This document shows positions 41,924 to 49,982 of a stretch of DNA of 64,000 nucleotides, in pieces. This DNA comes from Tellurirhabdus rosea (lineage in GTDB: Bacteria > Bacteroidota > Bacteroidia > Cytophagales > Spirosomataceae). Under the pieces are notes generated by a model, which saw only the letters and a list, made by a program, of their open reading frames with translations, made no database searches and was not told the DNA's origin. The translations under genes were made by a program, and so were the position numbers. The stretch's first letter is position 1, and every line of letters begins with the position of its first letter. The stretch lies in the NCBI RefSeq assembly GCF_026278345.1, contig NZ_CP111085.1, positions 1,190,001 to 1,254,000 on the forward strand, written 5' to 3'.

Positions 41924-42991
41924 CTCCCCTCCCGGCCGCGCCAGTCGTTCCAGCACCGGCGCGGGGCGGCCAAACTGGGGTACGCCGTCGGTCGTCCAGC
42001 TAATCTTCTGAATACGAGGCGAACGGGTATCGTTGCACCCCTGCCCCGGCATCGGATTGGCGTGGTAGATCATCCAGTCCTCGGTGCCGTCGGGCGACGA
42101 AAAAAATCCGCCGTGTCCCGGACCAAAGGCCCGGGACTCCGGCGCTTTCGAAAAAACCGGCTGGGCGGCTTTCTGCCACGACCGGGCATCCATCGGGTCC
42201 GCACCCGCGCGGAGCGACAGCATACCCAGCGCGTAGTCGTCGGTCCAGCAGCCGGACGCTGAGTAAATCAGAAACGTTTTTCCGCCTTTTTGCAAAAATT
42301 CTGGTCCTTCGTTCACGTCGGGGTCGCCGACTTTTTCCCATTCGTACTCCGGCAGGGCAATCCGCACGCGCGGCCCGTCGATGGTCCAGGGATTGGCCAG
42401 CCGGGCGATGTACAGGTCCTGCCGGACGTTGGTGGTTCCCTCCCAGCCCGACCAGACCACGTAGCGCTGCCCGGCCACTTCGCCCACCGTTGCGTCGATG
42501 GCCCAGCGGTTCTCGGGCGGCGTCAGCTGGCCTTTCATCGTCCAGGTGCCCTGCAACGGGTCGTCGGACCCATTTTCGAGGACCCAAAGCCGCTGCGTAC
42601 TGTTGTCGCCCGACCCGGCCGTGACGTAGAGGTACCACTTGCCGTCGAGCCGATGCAGTTCCGGAGCCCACACATTGCGGCTGAACGCCTCCCCGGCGGC
42701 GGGCTGCCAGACCAGCCGGTTCTCAGCCGCCGCCAGCTCGCTGATGCGCCTGGTTTTCCAGAGCCGCACCCCGTTGCCGACCGTGTGGCAGTAGTAGTAC
42801 CAGCCGTCATGCCGCACCACCCACGGGTCCGGGCCGCTGTTGAGCAGCGGGTTCAGAAAGGTATTGGCCGACGGCACCGGTGGCGTCGGCGTATCGCTTT
42901 TCCTGTCCCGGCAGGCTGTCAGAACCGGGATGACACAGATTAACAGATTAATCAGGAACGTCCGCTTTAGGCCAGATTCCACTCTTTTCAT
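41921..42991 (-). CDS. Glycoside hydrolase family 43 lipoprotein
   Basis: From ATG 42991 the protein has 356 residues, with a lipoprotein signal ending VLTAC. It parallels the GH43 enzyme at 39354: NPLLNSGPDPWVVRHDGWYYYCHT (base Asp), NVWAPELHRLDGKWYLYVTA, RWAIDATVGEVAGQRYVVWSGWEG, DVNEGPEFLQKGGKTFLIYSASG (acid Glu) and GTEDWMIYHANPMPGQGC. The lipid anchor suggests a surface enzyme, whereas the paralogue is soluble in the periplasm. It follows susD on the same strand with about 86 bases between, fitting a glycan-use locus. The stop codon is provided by the adjacent TGAN repeat. Confidence 0.88.
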   Translation of the reverse strand: MKRVESGLKRTFLINLLICVIPVLTACRDRKSDTPTPPVPSANTFLNPLLNSGPDPWVVRHDGWYYYCHTVGNGVRLWKTRRISELAAAENRLVWQPAAGEAFSRNVWAPELHRLDGKWYLYVTAGSGDNSTQRLWVLENGSDDPLQGTWTMKGQLTPPENRWAIDATVGEVAGQRYVVWSGWEGTTNVRQDLYIARLANPWTIDGPRVRIALPEYEWEKVGDPDVNEGPEFLQKGGKTFLIYSASGCWTDDYALGMLSLRAGADPMDARSWQKAAQPVFSKAPESRAFGPGHGGFFSSPDGTEDWMIYHANPMPGQGCNDTRSPRIQKISWTTDGVPQFGRPAPVLERLARPGGE

Positions 42992-43077
42992 ACGTAATTG
43001 CCGAAGCCGGTCGTTTCCTTCACTATAATTCATTAGTCTGTATCATCAGTGCCGTCCTAGCCGCGGTTCAGGTCGTT

Positions 43078-44610
43078 TTACCACTGCGGGTTCTGCTTAA
43101 TCTTCGGGTTCGCGTCGATTTCCCGGGTTGGAATCGGCAGCAGTTCCGACTTGCCTTTCACGAAGTTTTCAAATTCCGTATCGAAGTTAGAGACGTTGGC
43201 CGGAAGTTTCTTGCCCGCATCCGGCCCGGCAATTTCGGGACCGAGAATGCCGTAGCGTTTCATATCCGCCCAGCGGACGCTTTCGCCCGCCAGTTCGAGC
43301 ACCCGCTCGTTGCGGATGCGTTCGCGGGCGTCGGCCTGCGAGAGCGTCAGCGGCAGCGCAGGCAGGTTGACCCGCGCCCGCACCCGGTTGACCAGCGGAA
43401 TGGCCGCCGCCGTCTGTCCCTGTTCGTTCAGCGCTTCGGCGTACATCAGAAGCACGTCGGCAAACCGGATCATGCGGTTGTTGATGGGCGAAAAATAGTT
43501 TTCGCTGCCGGTGGCGTAGTTGTTCTGGTATTTTCTCCAGAAACGATCATCGGCACCAAAGCCGCGCTGCTCGAAAGACTGGCCGTAGATGAGGTTCGTC
43601 GGGTCGTTCGGGCGGTAGTACCACATCGTCGCGTCAAGACGCGGGTCCGTCTGACCGGTCACGGTTTTCTCTTTCTGGAACTGATTATACAGCCACTTGG
43701 TCGGCTGCCCATCCGACCAGCCGACGCCCCGGGCCCCGAAGAACTGCGCCCGTTCGGAGCCTTCCGTGCCGCCCGCTTCGTCCTCATCGCCCCGGTTGGC
43801 GCTCGAATACTGCACCTCGAAGACCGACTCCTTGTTGTTTTCGTTGGTGGCCGTGAAGTTGTCGGCGTAATTCGGCACCAAATCATAAATCTGGGGCGAG
43901 AGGTCCACCACTTCTTTCAGTTGCGCCGCGGCGGCCTGCCATTTGCGCTGCTGGAGCAGGGCTTTGCCGAGCATGGCCGTGGCCGCGCCCTTCGTAGCCC
44001 GGCCGATGTTGTCGCCGGTATATTGCGCGGGCAGGACGGCTTTGGCCTCGGTCAGGTCTTTCTCGACCTGCGCCCAGATCTGCGCTTCGGGAACCTGGTC
44101 GGGGCGTTCGTTCGGGGCCTGCGGCGTTAGCACCAGCGGCACATTGCCCCATTGCAGGGCCAGATTGTAGTACAGCACCGCCCGGATGAACTTCGCTTCG
44201 CCCACAATCCGGTTGCGGAGCGTCTCGTCCATCTGAATCTGCGGCACATAGGCAATCACCTGGTTGGCCCGGTGAATGCCCCGGTAATGGTCGCGCCAGG
44301 CTTCCACCAGCGGGTCCAGATTGTAATTCGGCGTGACAAACTTCGAAATGTTGGACAACTCCGTCCACGGGCTTTGGCTGTAGCCTTCGTCCGAACGAAT
44401 GTCGAACGTGAACAAGGTCCAGCGGTCTACGCCGAACTGCTGCAGGCTGCCGTAGGCGGCGTTCACGCCCAGAATCGCGTCGTCGGCCGTTTTCCAGAAC
44501 GTCTCGACGGTCGGGGCATTGGGACTTACTTTATCAAGAGCCTTGTCGGAACAGGCGAGCGTGAGCGCACCGGTCAGCAACAGGGTCATGGGATACCAGA
44601 ATCGTTTCAT
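43078..44610 (-). CDS. SusD/RagB-family glycan-binding lipoprotein
   Basis: The 510-residue protein has a lipoprotein signal ending LTLAC (Cys20). The body is TPR-like with SusD hallmarks: SPNAPTVETFWKTADDAILGVNAAYGSLQ at the start, IVGEAKFIRAVLYYNLALQWGNVPLV in the TPR region, RFADVLLMYAEALNEQG and a late IRNERVLELAGESVRWADMKRYG. It covers the SusC pore on the cell surface and binds oligosaccharide. It is 24 bases downstream of susC and followed by GH43, so a single operon is likely. Confidence 0.95.
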   Translation of the reverse strand: MKRFWYPMTLLLTGALTLACSDKALDKVSPNAPTVETFWKTADDAILGVNAAYGSLQQFGVDRWTLFTFDIRSDEGYSQSPWTELSNISKFVTPNYNLDPLVEAWRDHYRGIHRANQVIAYVPQIQMDETLRNRIVGEAKFIRAVLYYNLALQWGNVPLVLTPQAPNERPDQVPEAQIWAQVEKDLTEAKAVLPAQYTGDNIGRATKGAATAMLGKALLQQRKWQAAAAQLKEVVDLSPQIYDLVPNYADNFTATNENNKESVFEVQYSSANRGDEDEAGGTEGSERAQFFGARGVGWSDGQPTKWLYNQFQKEKTVTGQTDPRLDATMWYYRPNDPTNLIYGQSFEQRGFGADDRFWRKYQNNYATGSENYFSPINNRMIRFADVLLMYAEALNEQGQTAAAIPLVNRVRARVNLPALPLTLSQADARERIRNERVLELAGESVRWADMKRYGILGPEIAGPDAGKKLPANVSNFDTEFENFVKGKSELLPIPTREIDANPKIKQNPQW

Positions 44611-44634
44611 ACAGATAGAAAACGTTTAAACCGA

Positions 44635-47600
44635 CTAAAAACTTACCTGCAATCCGCCCGTAATCACGCGGGAACCGGGATAACTGCCGTCGTCGATGCC
44701 CCGGCCAAATGTGCCATCCGGCCCGACGACTTCCGGGTTGTAGAACTTGTATTTGCTGATGGTAAACAGGTTCTGCGCCGCCACGTACACCCGCAACGTG
44801 CTGATGGCCCGGGTCTTTTGCAGCAGGCCCGCCGGAACGGTGTAGCCCAGTTGGAAAGTCCGCAGCCGCAGGTACGATCCGGGCGACAGCCAACGCGTGG
44901 TGTTGAAGAAGGCGTTGGGCGTCCGGTCGCCGATAACGGGTTTCGGGTTCGTGGTGGACGTGCCCGCTCCGGTCCAGAACGGCTCGTCAGCGAAATAGTT
45001 GCCGTTGTCGTCGTAGCGGCCGAGCCAGTACGCCATCGGGCTGAAAATGGAGTTGCCCTGCACGCCGTAGAAGTAAGCCGTCACATCGAAGCCTTTCCAG
45101 GCCGCCGTGGCGTTGAGGCTATACTCGAATTTGGGGAACGGACTGCCGACGTACGTGCGGTCATCTTCGGCGTTGAAGACGCCATCGGGCTGGCCGGTCA
45201 GGTTGCCGTTTTCGTCCCGTCCGTTCGTGTCCGCCCAGCGAATGTCGCCCGGCGTAAAGCCCTGCCCCCGCTGCGGCGAATTGTCGATTTCGGCCTGGGT
45301 CTGGAAAACGCCTTCCTGTTTCAGCATGAAGAATTCGCCGATGGACCGCCCGACCGCCGTGCGCGTAACGTTGCCCCAGCCAAAAATCGGCTGGTTGTTG
45401 TTGGCCGGCACCAGCCCAAGAACCTTGTTCCGGACGGCCGCCAGAGTTCCTGTCAGGCCGTATTGCAGGCCGGTGGTCGTTTTGTTAGTGTACCCCAGTT
45501 GCAGTTCGATGCCCTTGTTTTCGACGGAGGCGATGTTTTCAAACGGGTTGTCGCCGGTGCTGCCCGCCGTAATCGGGATGGGCACGCGGGTCAGCAGGTC
45601 CGTCGATTTGGCGTAGAAATAATCGAGGGTGACGGTCAGACGGTTGCTCAGGAAAGCGGCGTCCACGCCCAAGTCGATCTGCTGTTTGCTTTCCCAGCGC
45701 AGGTTCGGGTTCGTCAGCCGCAGGTTCGTGGCCCCCGGCACAATCGTCTGGTTAGGCCCCAGCACATAGTTGACGTTGGACCGGATAAACTGTTGGATTT
45801 CGTAGGGCGGAATGGCCTGGTTGCCGACCACGCCGTACGAAGCCCGTAGTTTGAGGTCGCTCACCGCCGTGGTATTCTGCAAAAACGGCTCCTGCGACAA
45901 CCGCCAGCCGAGCGACACCGACGGGAAATTCCCGTACTTGTTGTTCGCCCCGAAATTCGACGAACCGTCGCGGCGGAAATTGACCTGCGCCAGATACCTA
46001 CCGTCGTACGAATAGTTTACCCGGCCGAGGTACGAAATCAGGGTGCTGGCAAATTCCTCCCCGCCGACCTGGGGCGAGATGGTTCCCAGGCGCGGCACCC
46101 ACAAATCGTTGGAAAGCCCGCTGACCGTAGCCCGGGTGTAACGGTCGTTGGTCGTGTAGAAGGTATACCCGGCCAGCGCGTCCACATGGTGTTTGCCGAA
46201 ATCCTTGTTGAACGTCAGCAGGTGTTCGATCTGCGGATTGAAGATTTCGCCCCGCTGTTCGCGCAGTTGGTTGGGGTCCAGCGGTGCGTTCTGGCTCAGG
46301 CGGCCGTACCGGCGGATGTATTTATCGTAGTACGAATAATATTCGAGGCTGCCCTGAATCCGGTACGTCAGGAACGGCAGAATATCGACCTCGCCGTACA
46401 GCGTTCCCTGCACCTGGTTGGCCTGCCGGGTGTCGGTGATGAGGCGCTGGGCTCCAATCGGGTTGGTCCCGAAGGTATTCCCGTTGCTGGCCGTTGCGCC
46501 GTCCAGTCCGCGGGAGTCGCCGATGCCGTAGCCGCCGGGGTTGGTCGGGTCCAGCACCGGAATGGTCGGCAGCATGCGCATGAGGTCGATGAACGGGTTG
46601 CCGTTCAGCCGGGTTTCGTACGTCCGCCCGATGTTCAGCGTCTGCCCGATCCGGAAGCGGCCTTTGGTAAAGCCCGTATTGGCCCGAATCTGGTAGCGTT
46701 TGAAATTCGGTCCCTCCACCGTTCCGTCCTGGTTGAAGAAGTTGGCCGAAATCAGGTAGTTGGCGTTGGTACCGCCGCCCGACACGGTCACGGTGTTGTC
46801 GTTGATGAGCCCGTTTTTGAAAAACTCGTTCTGCCAGTCGGTATCCACATCCGTCCGCAGCGCCTGGGGCCGGAGACCGGCGTTCTGGTAGGCAACCCGG
46901 TTGGCGGCGATGTATTCCTGGGCGTTCATCAGGTCGAGTCGTTTCGGGATGCTCTGCACGCCCGCGTACGTCGCAAAATCGACGCGCGGCGTGCCGCTTT
47001 TGCCCCGTTTGGTCGTGATGATGATGACGCCGTTCATGCCCCGCGAGCCGTACAGCGCCGTGGCCGAGGCATCTTTCAGCACCTGAATCGACTCTACATC
47101 CGCCGGGTTGAACGCCTGACCGGGCGTGCCGACCTGTAATCCGTCGATGACGTACAGCGGGTTAGAATTGGCAAACGAGCCGATTCCCCGAATTTTGACA
47201 TCGGCCTGCCCGCCCGGCCGTCCGGTCGTCGTCACGTTGACCCCGGCAATGCGGCCCTGCAACTGTTCGGTGACGGTGGCCGTCTGCACTTTCTTGATTT
47301 CTTCGGGCTGCACGATGCCGATGGCGCCGGTCAGGTCGCCGCGGCGCTGGGTGCCATAACCCACCACTACCACTTCGTTCAGCGTGCGGTTATCCTCCAC
47401 CAGCCGTACGGCCAGGGTGGTCTGGCTGGTGATGTCGATGGTCTGCGACTGGTAGCCGATGCTCGACACGACCAGCCGCCGGGCCTCGTCCGAGACGTTG
47501 AGCGCAAATTTGCCTTCGGCGTCGGTCGATGTTCCGTTGGTGGTTCCTTCTTCCAAAACGTTCACGCCCGGCAGGCCAACCCCCGCTTCGTCCGTCACCG

Positions 47601-48036
47601 TACCGGTGATTCTACGAACGACTGCCTGGGCGACGGCGTTTTTTGGTTCACTGGTCGCCGCAGAGGAAGGGGTTGCGGCGGGTTTTTCGCTTTCCAGCAC
47701 CACATAAATGTTGTCTTTTACTTTCCGGTAACGAAGGCCCAGCGGCGTCAGCACCTGCGTCAGACTTTCTTCGAGGGTCCGTCCGGACACGGCTACGGCC
47801 TGTCGGCCCTGCACGAGCGATTCGTCAAAGGCAAAAGTGACCCGGTAGCGGGTTTCCAGTTCGTTCAGTATGCGTTTCAGCGACTGCGGTCGTTTGCCGG
47901 GATTCGCCTCGATCGTTTGCGGCATCCGGGGAGCCTGCGCTCTGGCCCAGAATTGCGCCGAAGCTTCTTGGGGTATCCCCGAAGCGCCGCAAACCGCCGC
48001 GCAGAGGACAGCTACCTGAAGTACTCGTTTGTTCAT
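44635..48036 (-). CDS. SusC/RagA-family TonB-dependent outer-membrane transporter with STN domain
   Basis: The 1133-residue protein has a signal peptide (cleavage near ASAQF, residue 28), an STN domain (about 50-115, SLKRILNELETRYRVTFAFDESLV) that contacts the FecR-type regulator, a carboxypeptidase-D regulatory-like domain (about 140-225, ITGTVTDEAGVGLPGVNVLEEGT), and a plug with LNEVVVVGYGTQRRGDLTGAI and NPLYVIDGLQVG. The rest is the barrel, ending GGLQVSF. The STN domain implies signalling through FecR and the ECF sigma gene upstream (48114-49842). It imports the glycan fragments bound by SusD. Confidence 0.97.
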   Translation of the reverse strand: MNKRVLQVAVLCAAVCGASGIPQEASAQFWARAQAPRMPQTIEANPGKRPQSLKRILNELETRYRVTFAFDESLVQGRQAVAVSGRTLEESLTQVLTPLGLRYRKVKDNIYVVLESEKPAATPSSAATSEPKNAVAQAVVRRITGTVTDEAGVGLPGVNVLEEGTTNGTSTDAEGKFALNVSDEARRLVVSSIGYQSQTIDITSQTTLAVRLVEDNRTLNEVVVVGYGTQRRGDLTGAIGIVQPEEIKKVQTATVTEQLQGRIAGVNVTTTGRPGGQADVKIRGIGSFANSNPLYVIDGLQVGTPGQAFNPADVESIQVLKDASATALYGSRGMNGVIIITTKRGKSGTPRVDFATYAGVQSIPKRLDLMNAQEYIAANRVAYQNAGLRPQALRTDVDTDWQNEFFKNGLINDNTVTVSGGGTNANYLISANFFNQDGTVEGPNFKRYQIRANTGFTKGRFRIGQTLNIGRTYETRLNGNPFIDLMRMLPTIPVLDPTNPGGYGIGDSRGLDGATASNGNTFGTNPIGAQRLITDTRQANQVQGTLYGEVDILPFLTYRIQGSLEYYSYYDKYIRRYGRLSQNAPLDPNQLREQRGEIFNPQIEHLLTFNKDFGKHHVDALAGYTFYTTNDRYTRATVSGLSNDLWVPRLGTISPQVGGEEFASTLISYLGRVNYSYDGRYLAQVNFRRDGSSNFGANNKYGNFPSVSLGWRLSQEPFLQNTTAVSDLKLRASYGVVGNQAIPPYEIQQFIRSNVNYVLGPNQTIVPGATNLRLTNPNLRWESKQQIDLGVDAAFLSNRLTVTLDYFYAKSTDLLTRVPIPITAGSTGDNPFENIASVENKGIELQLGYTNKTTTGLQYGLTGTLAAVRNKVLGLVPANNNQPIFGWGNVTRTAVGRSIGEFFMLKQEGVFQTQAEIDNSPQRGQGFTPGDIRWADTNGRDENGNLTGQPDGVFNAEDDRTYVGSPFPKFEYSLNATAAWKGFDVTAYFYGVQGNSIFSPMAYWLGRYDDNGNYFADEPFWTGAGTSTTNPKPVIGDRTPNAFFNTTRWLSPGSYLRLRTFQLGYTVPAGLLQKTRAISTLRVYVAAQNLFTISKYKFYNPEVVGPDGTFGRGIDDGSYPGSRVITGGLQVSF

Positions 48037-48113
48037 GGTAGATAGGAATTAAGTAAGCTGTTTATTCATCGTTCTTTCATCAATCCCTTACCCTGTCAGG
48101 GGTAGGGCCGCGG

Positions 48114-49151
48114 TCAGGGTTTGGGCCGGAACTCTACCCGCTGGTCCGTCCGGACCACCTCCAGGTCGTAGGTGGCGGCCAGCACTTCCAGCAGCGTTTC
48201 CAGATTCTGGCGGGACAGGTTTCCCGTAAAGCGCTTGTCAGCCAGAGCCTCGTCGGCGAAGACGATCTCCAGTCCGTAAGTGTCATGCAGCATGGCACCG
48301 ATGTCGAAGAGCGGGGTGCTTTCAAAAACGAACTGGTCGCGGGTCCAGGCGTCGTGCAGTTCTGTACGGACCCGGGCTACCCGGACCCCCTCCTCTTTCT
48401 TTTCCAGCCGGGCCTGCTGACCGGGTCGCAGTTCGATAACGCGCCGTTGGGGGGAACTGCGCTCCATCAGCTGGACCTTGCCTTCCACCAGCGTCACGGC
48501 CGTCTGGCCGTGGCGGGAGTTTACGTTGAACTGGGTGCCGAGGACGCTGATGTCGAGCTTGGCCGTATGGGCCACGAATTTGACGCTGCCGTCCGGGGTC
48601 TGTTTTTTGCGAACCCGAAAGAATCCTTCGCCTTCGAGCCAGACCTCGCGCGCCTTTTTGTTGTCCCAGGTGCGGGCAAACCGGAGCATCGAATTGCCGT
48701 TCAGCTTCACCTCCGAACCATCGGGCAGCGTCACCGTGCGGGTTTCTCCGTAATTCGTCCGGACGGTTTCCGTTCCGGAAGGCCGCACCAGCAGCCACCA
48801 GCCCGCCGTCAGAATCAGCAGCGCCACCGAAGCCGCCACCGCCCAGACGCGCCGGTAACTGGGCCGGAAAGCAACCTGACGCCCCGCCGCCACCTCCTCG
48901 AAGCGGGTGTTCAGGGCCGACCAGATTCGCTGTTTGCTTTCGACCGGCAGAGTGTCCACGTTCACCTTGACCGCCGGAATCAGCCCGCGGGCCTGCTCCA
49001 TCAGCGGTACCAGATGCGGATGCTGACGACCGAGCCGCTGCCAGTGCAACGTCTGTTCGGCATCCGGATTGGTGACCCATTGTCTGAAATCGTCGTCAAA
49101 CAGGAAGTCCTCCAGCGTATAACGGCCATAGTCGGGCTGCTCCATGTTCAA
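48114..49151 (-). CDS. FecR-type anti-sigma factor
   Basis: The 345-residue protein has a cytoplasmic sigma-binding N terminus (about 1-100), one membrane segment (about 104-122, VAASVALLILTAGWWLLV), a periplasmic FecR domain (NYGETRTVTLPDGSEVKLNGNSMLRF ... GEGFFRV) and a C-terminal DUF4974 domain (STPLFDIGAMLHDTYGLEIVFADEAL ... LEVVRTDQRVEFRPKP). It senses the STN domain of the SusC below and releases the ECF sigma factor. It lies between these two genes. ATG at 49151 or 49145 is possible. Confidence 0.94.
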   Translation of the reverse strand: MNMEQPDYGRYTLEDFLFDDDFRQWVTNPDAEQTLHWQRLGRQHPHLVPLMEQARGLIPAVKVNVDTLPVESKQRIWSALNTRFEEVAAGRQVAFRPSYRRVWAVAASVALLILTAGWWLLVRPSGTETVRTNYGETRTVTLPDGSEVKLNGNSMLRFARTWDNKKAREVWLEGEGFFRVRKKQTPDGSVKFVAHTAKLDISVLGTQFNVNSRHGQTAVTLVEGKVQLMERSSPQRRVIELRPGQQARLEKKEEGVRVARVRTELHDAWTRDQFVFESTPLFDIGAMLHDTYGLEIVFADEALADKRFTGNLSRQNLETLLEVLAATYDLEVVRTDQRVEFRPKP

Positions 49152-49239
49152 TTATTTCTTGGTTTGTTTACACCAAATGAAAAACGGGGAGCAAATTATC
49201 CCGCCGCTCTGGAAAAAAAATAGCGGGCAGCGGCAGAAG

Positions 49240-49842
49240 TTATCGACCGGGGTGCGTGTCTGGCAATGTAAGCTGTTGCAACAGCAGGAGAAAAGCAGGA
49301 ACGAAGCGGCGCTGCAGGTTGTCGATCGCCTTGTAAATCACTTTGTAAGCCGAAGACTGCTCGATGCCCATTACACCGGCAATTTCCTCGTAGCTCAGAT
49401 TTTCGAAGTAGCGCAGGTGGACGGCTTCTTTTTGCCGGGGCGGCAGCAGATTCAGGGCCGTCAGCAGTTCGTCGATCTGGTCGCGGGCCACCTGACCGTC
49501 CAGCCAGGTGCCGTCTACGCCAAAAACGGCGCGAAAATCGGCTTCCTCTTCCGAGCAAAACCGATCATTTTCCCTTAATTTCCGGACGATTTCGCGGCGC
49601 AGCGCCCGGAAGAGATAAAATTTAATGGAGTCGGTCGGAGAAAGCCGTTCGCGGTATTCCAGCAGCGCCAGAAACACGTCCTGAAGGCAGTCCTCGACCA
49701 GTTGGGAGTCCTGCGCGATCTTGTAGCCGTAGTTGTACAAAACCTGCACATAACGCTCGTACATAGCCGCGTACGCCGTCCGGCTTCCTTGCCGAAAGTG
49801 GTTCCATAGCTCAGCATCAGGCACTTGGGCGTACTCGTTCAT
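49240..49842 (-). CDS. ECF-type RNA polymerase sigma factor
   Basis: The 200-residue protein has sigma region 2 (YERYVQVLYNYGYKIAQDSQLVEDCLQDVFLALLEYRERL) and region 4 (LPPRQKEAVHLRYFENLSYEEIAGVMGIEQSSAYKVIYKAIDNL) with a helix-turn-helix. It is the first gene of the glycan-use locus, upstream of FecR with 87 bases between, and should direct transcription of susC onward when released. It is divergent from the VCBS protein at 49983. Confidence 0.94.
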   Translation of the reverse strand: MNEYAQVPDAELWNHFRQGSRTAYAAMYERYVQVLYNYGYKIAQDSQLVEDCLQDVFLALLEYRERLSPTDSIKFYLFRALRREIVRKLRENDRFCSEEEADFRAVFGVDGTWLDGQVARDQIDELLTALNLLPPRQKEAVHLRYFENLSYEEIAGVMGIEQSSAYKVIYKAIDNLQRRFVPAFLLLLQQLTLPDTHPGR

Positions 49843-49982
49843 GGAAAAGGCGGACAGACTACTTTACAGAAAACAGTTAATGGCTTAGTATCTGGGAATT
49901 ACTAAAATTTATCTCCAAATTACTCAATATTTCTTCTGAAGAAAAGGGACAAAACGCACCATTTATCCCTTTGGATAAGTAA

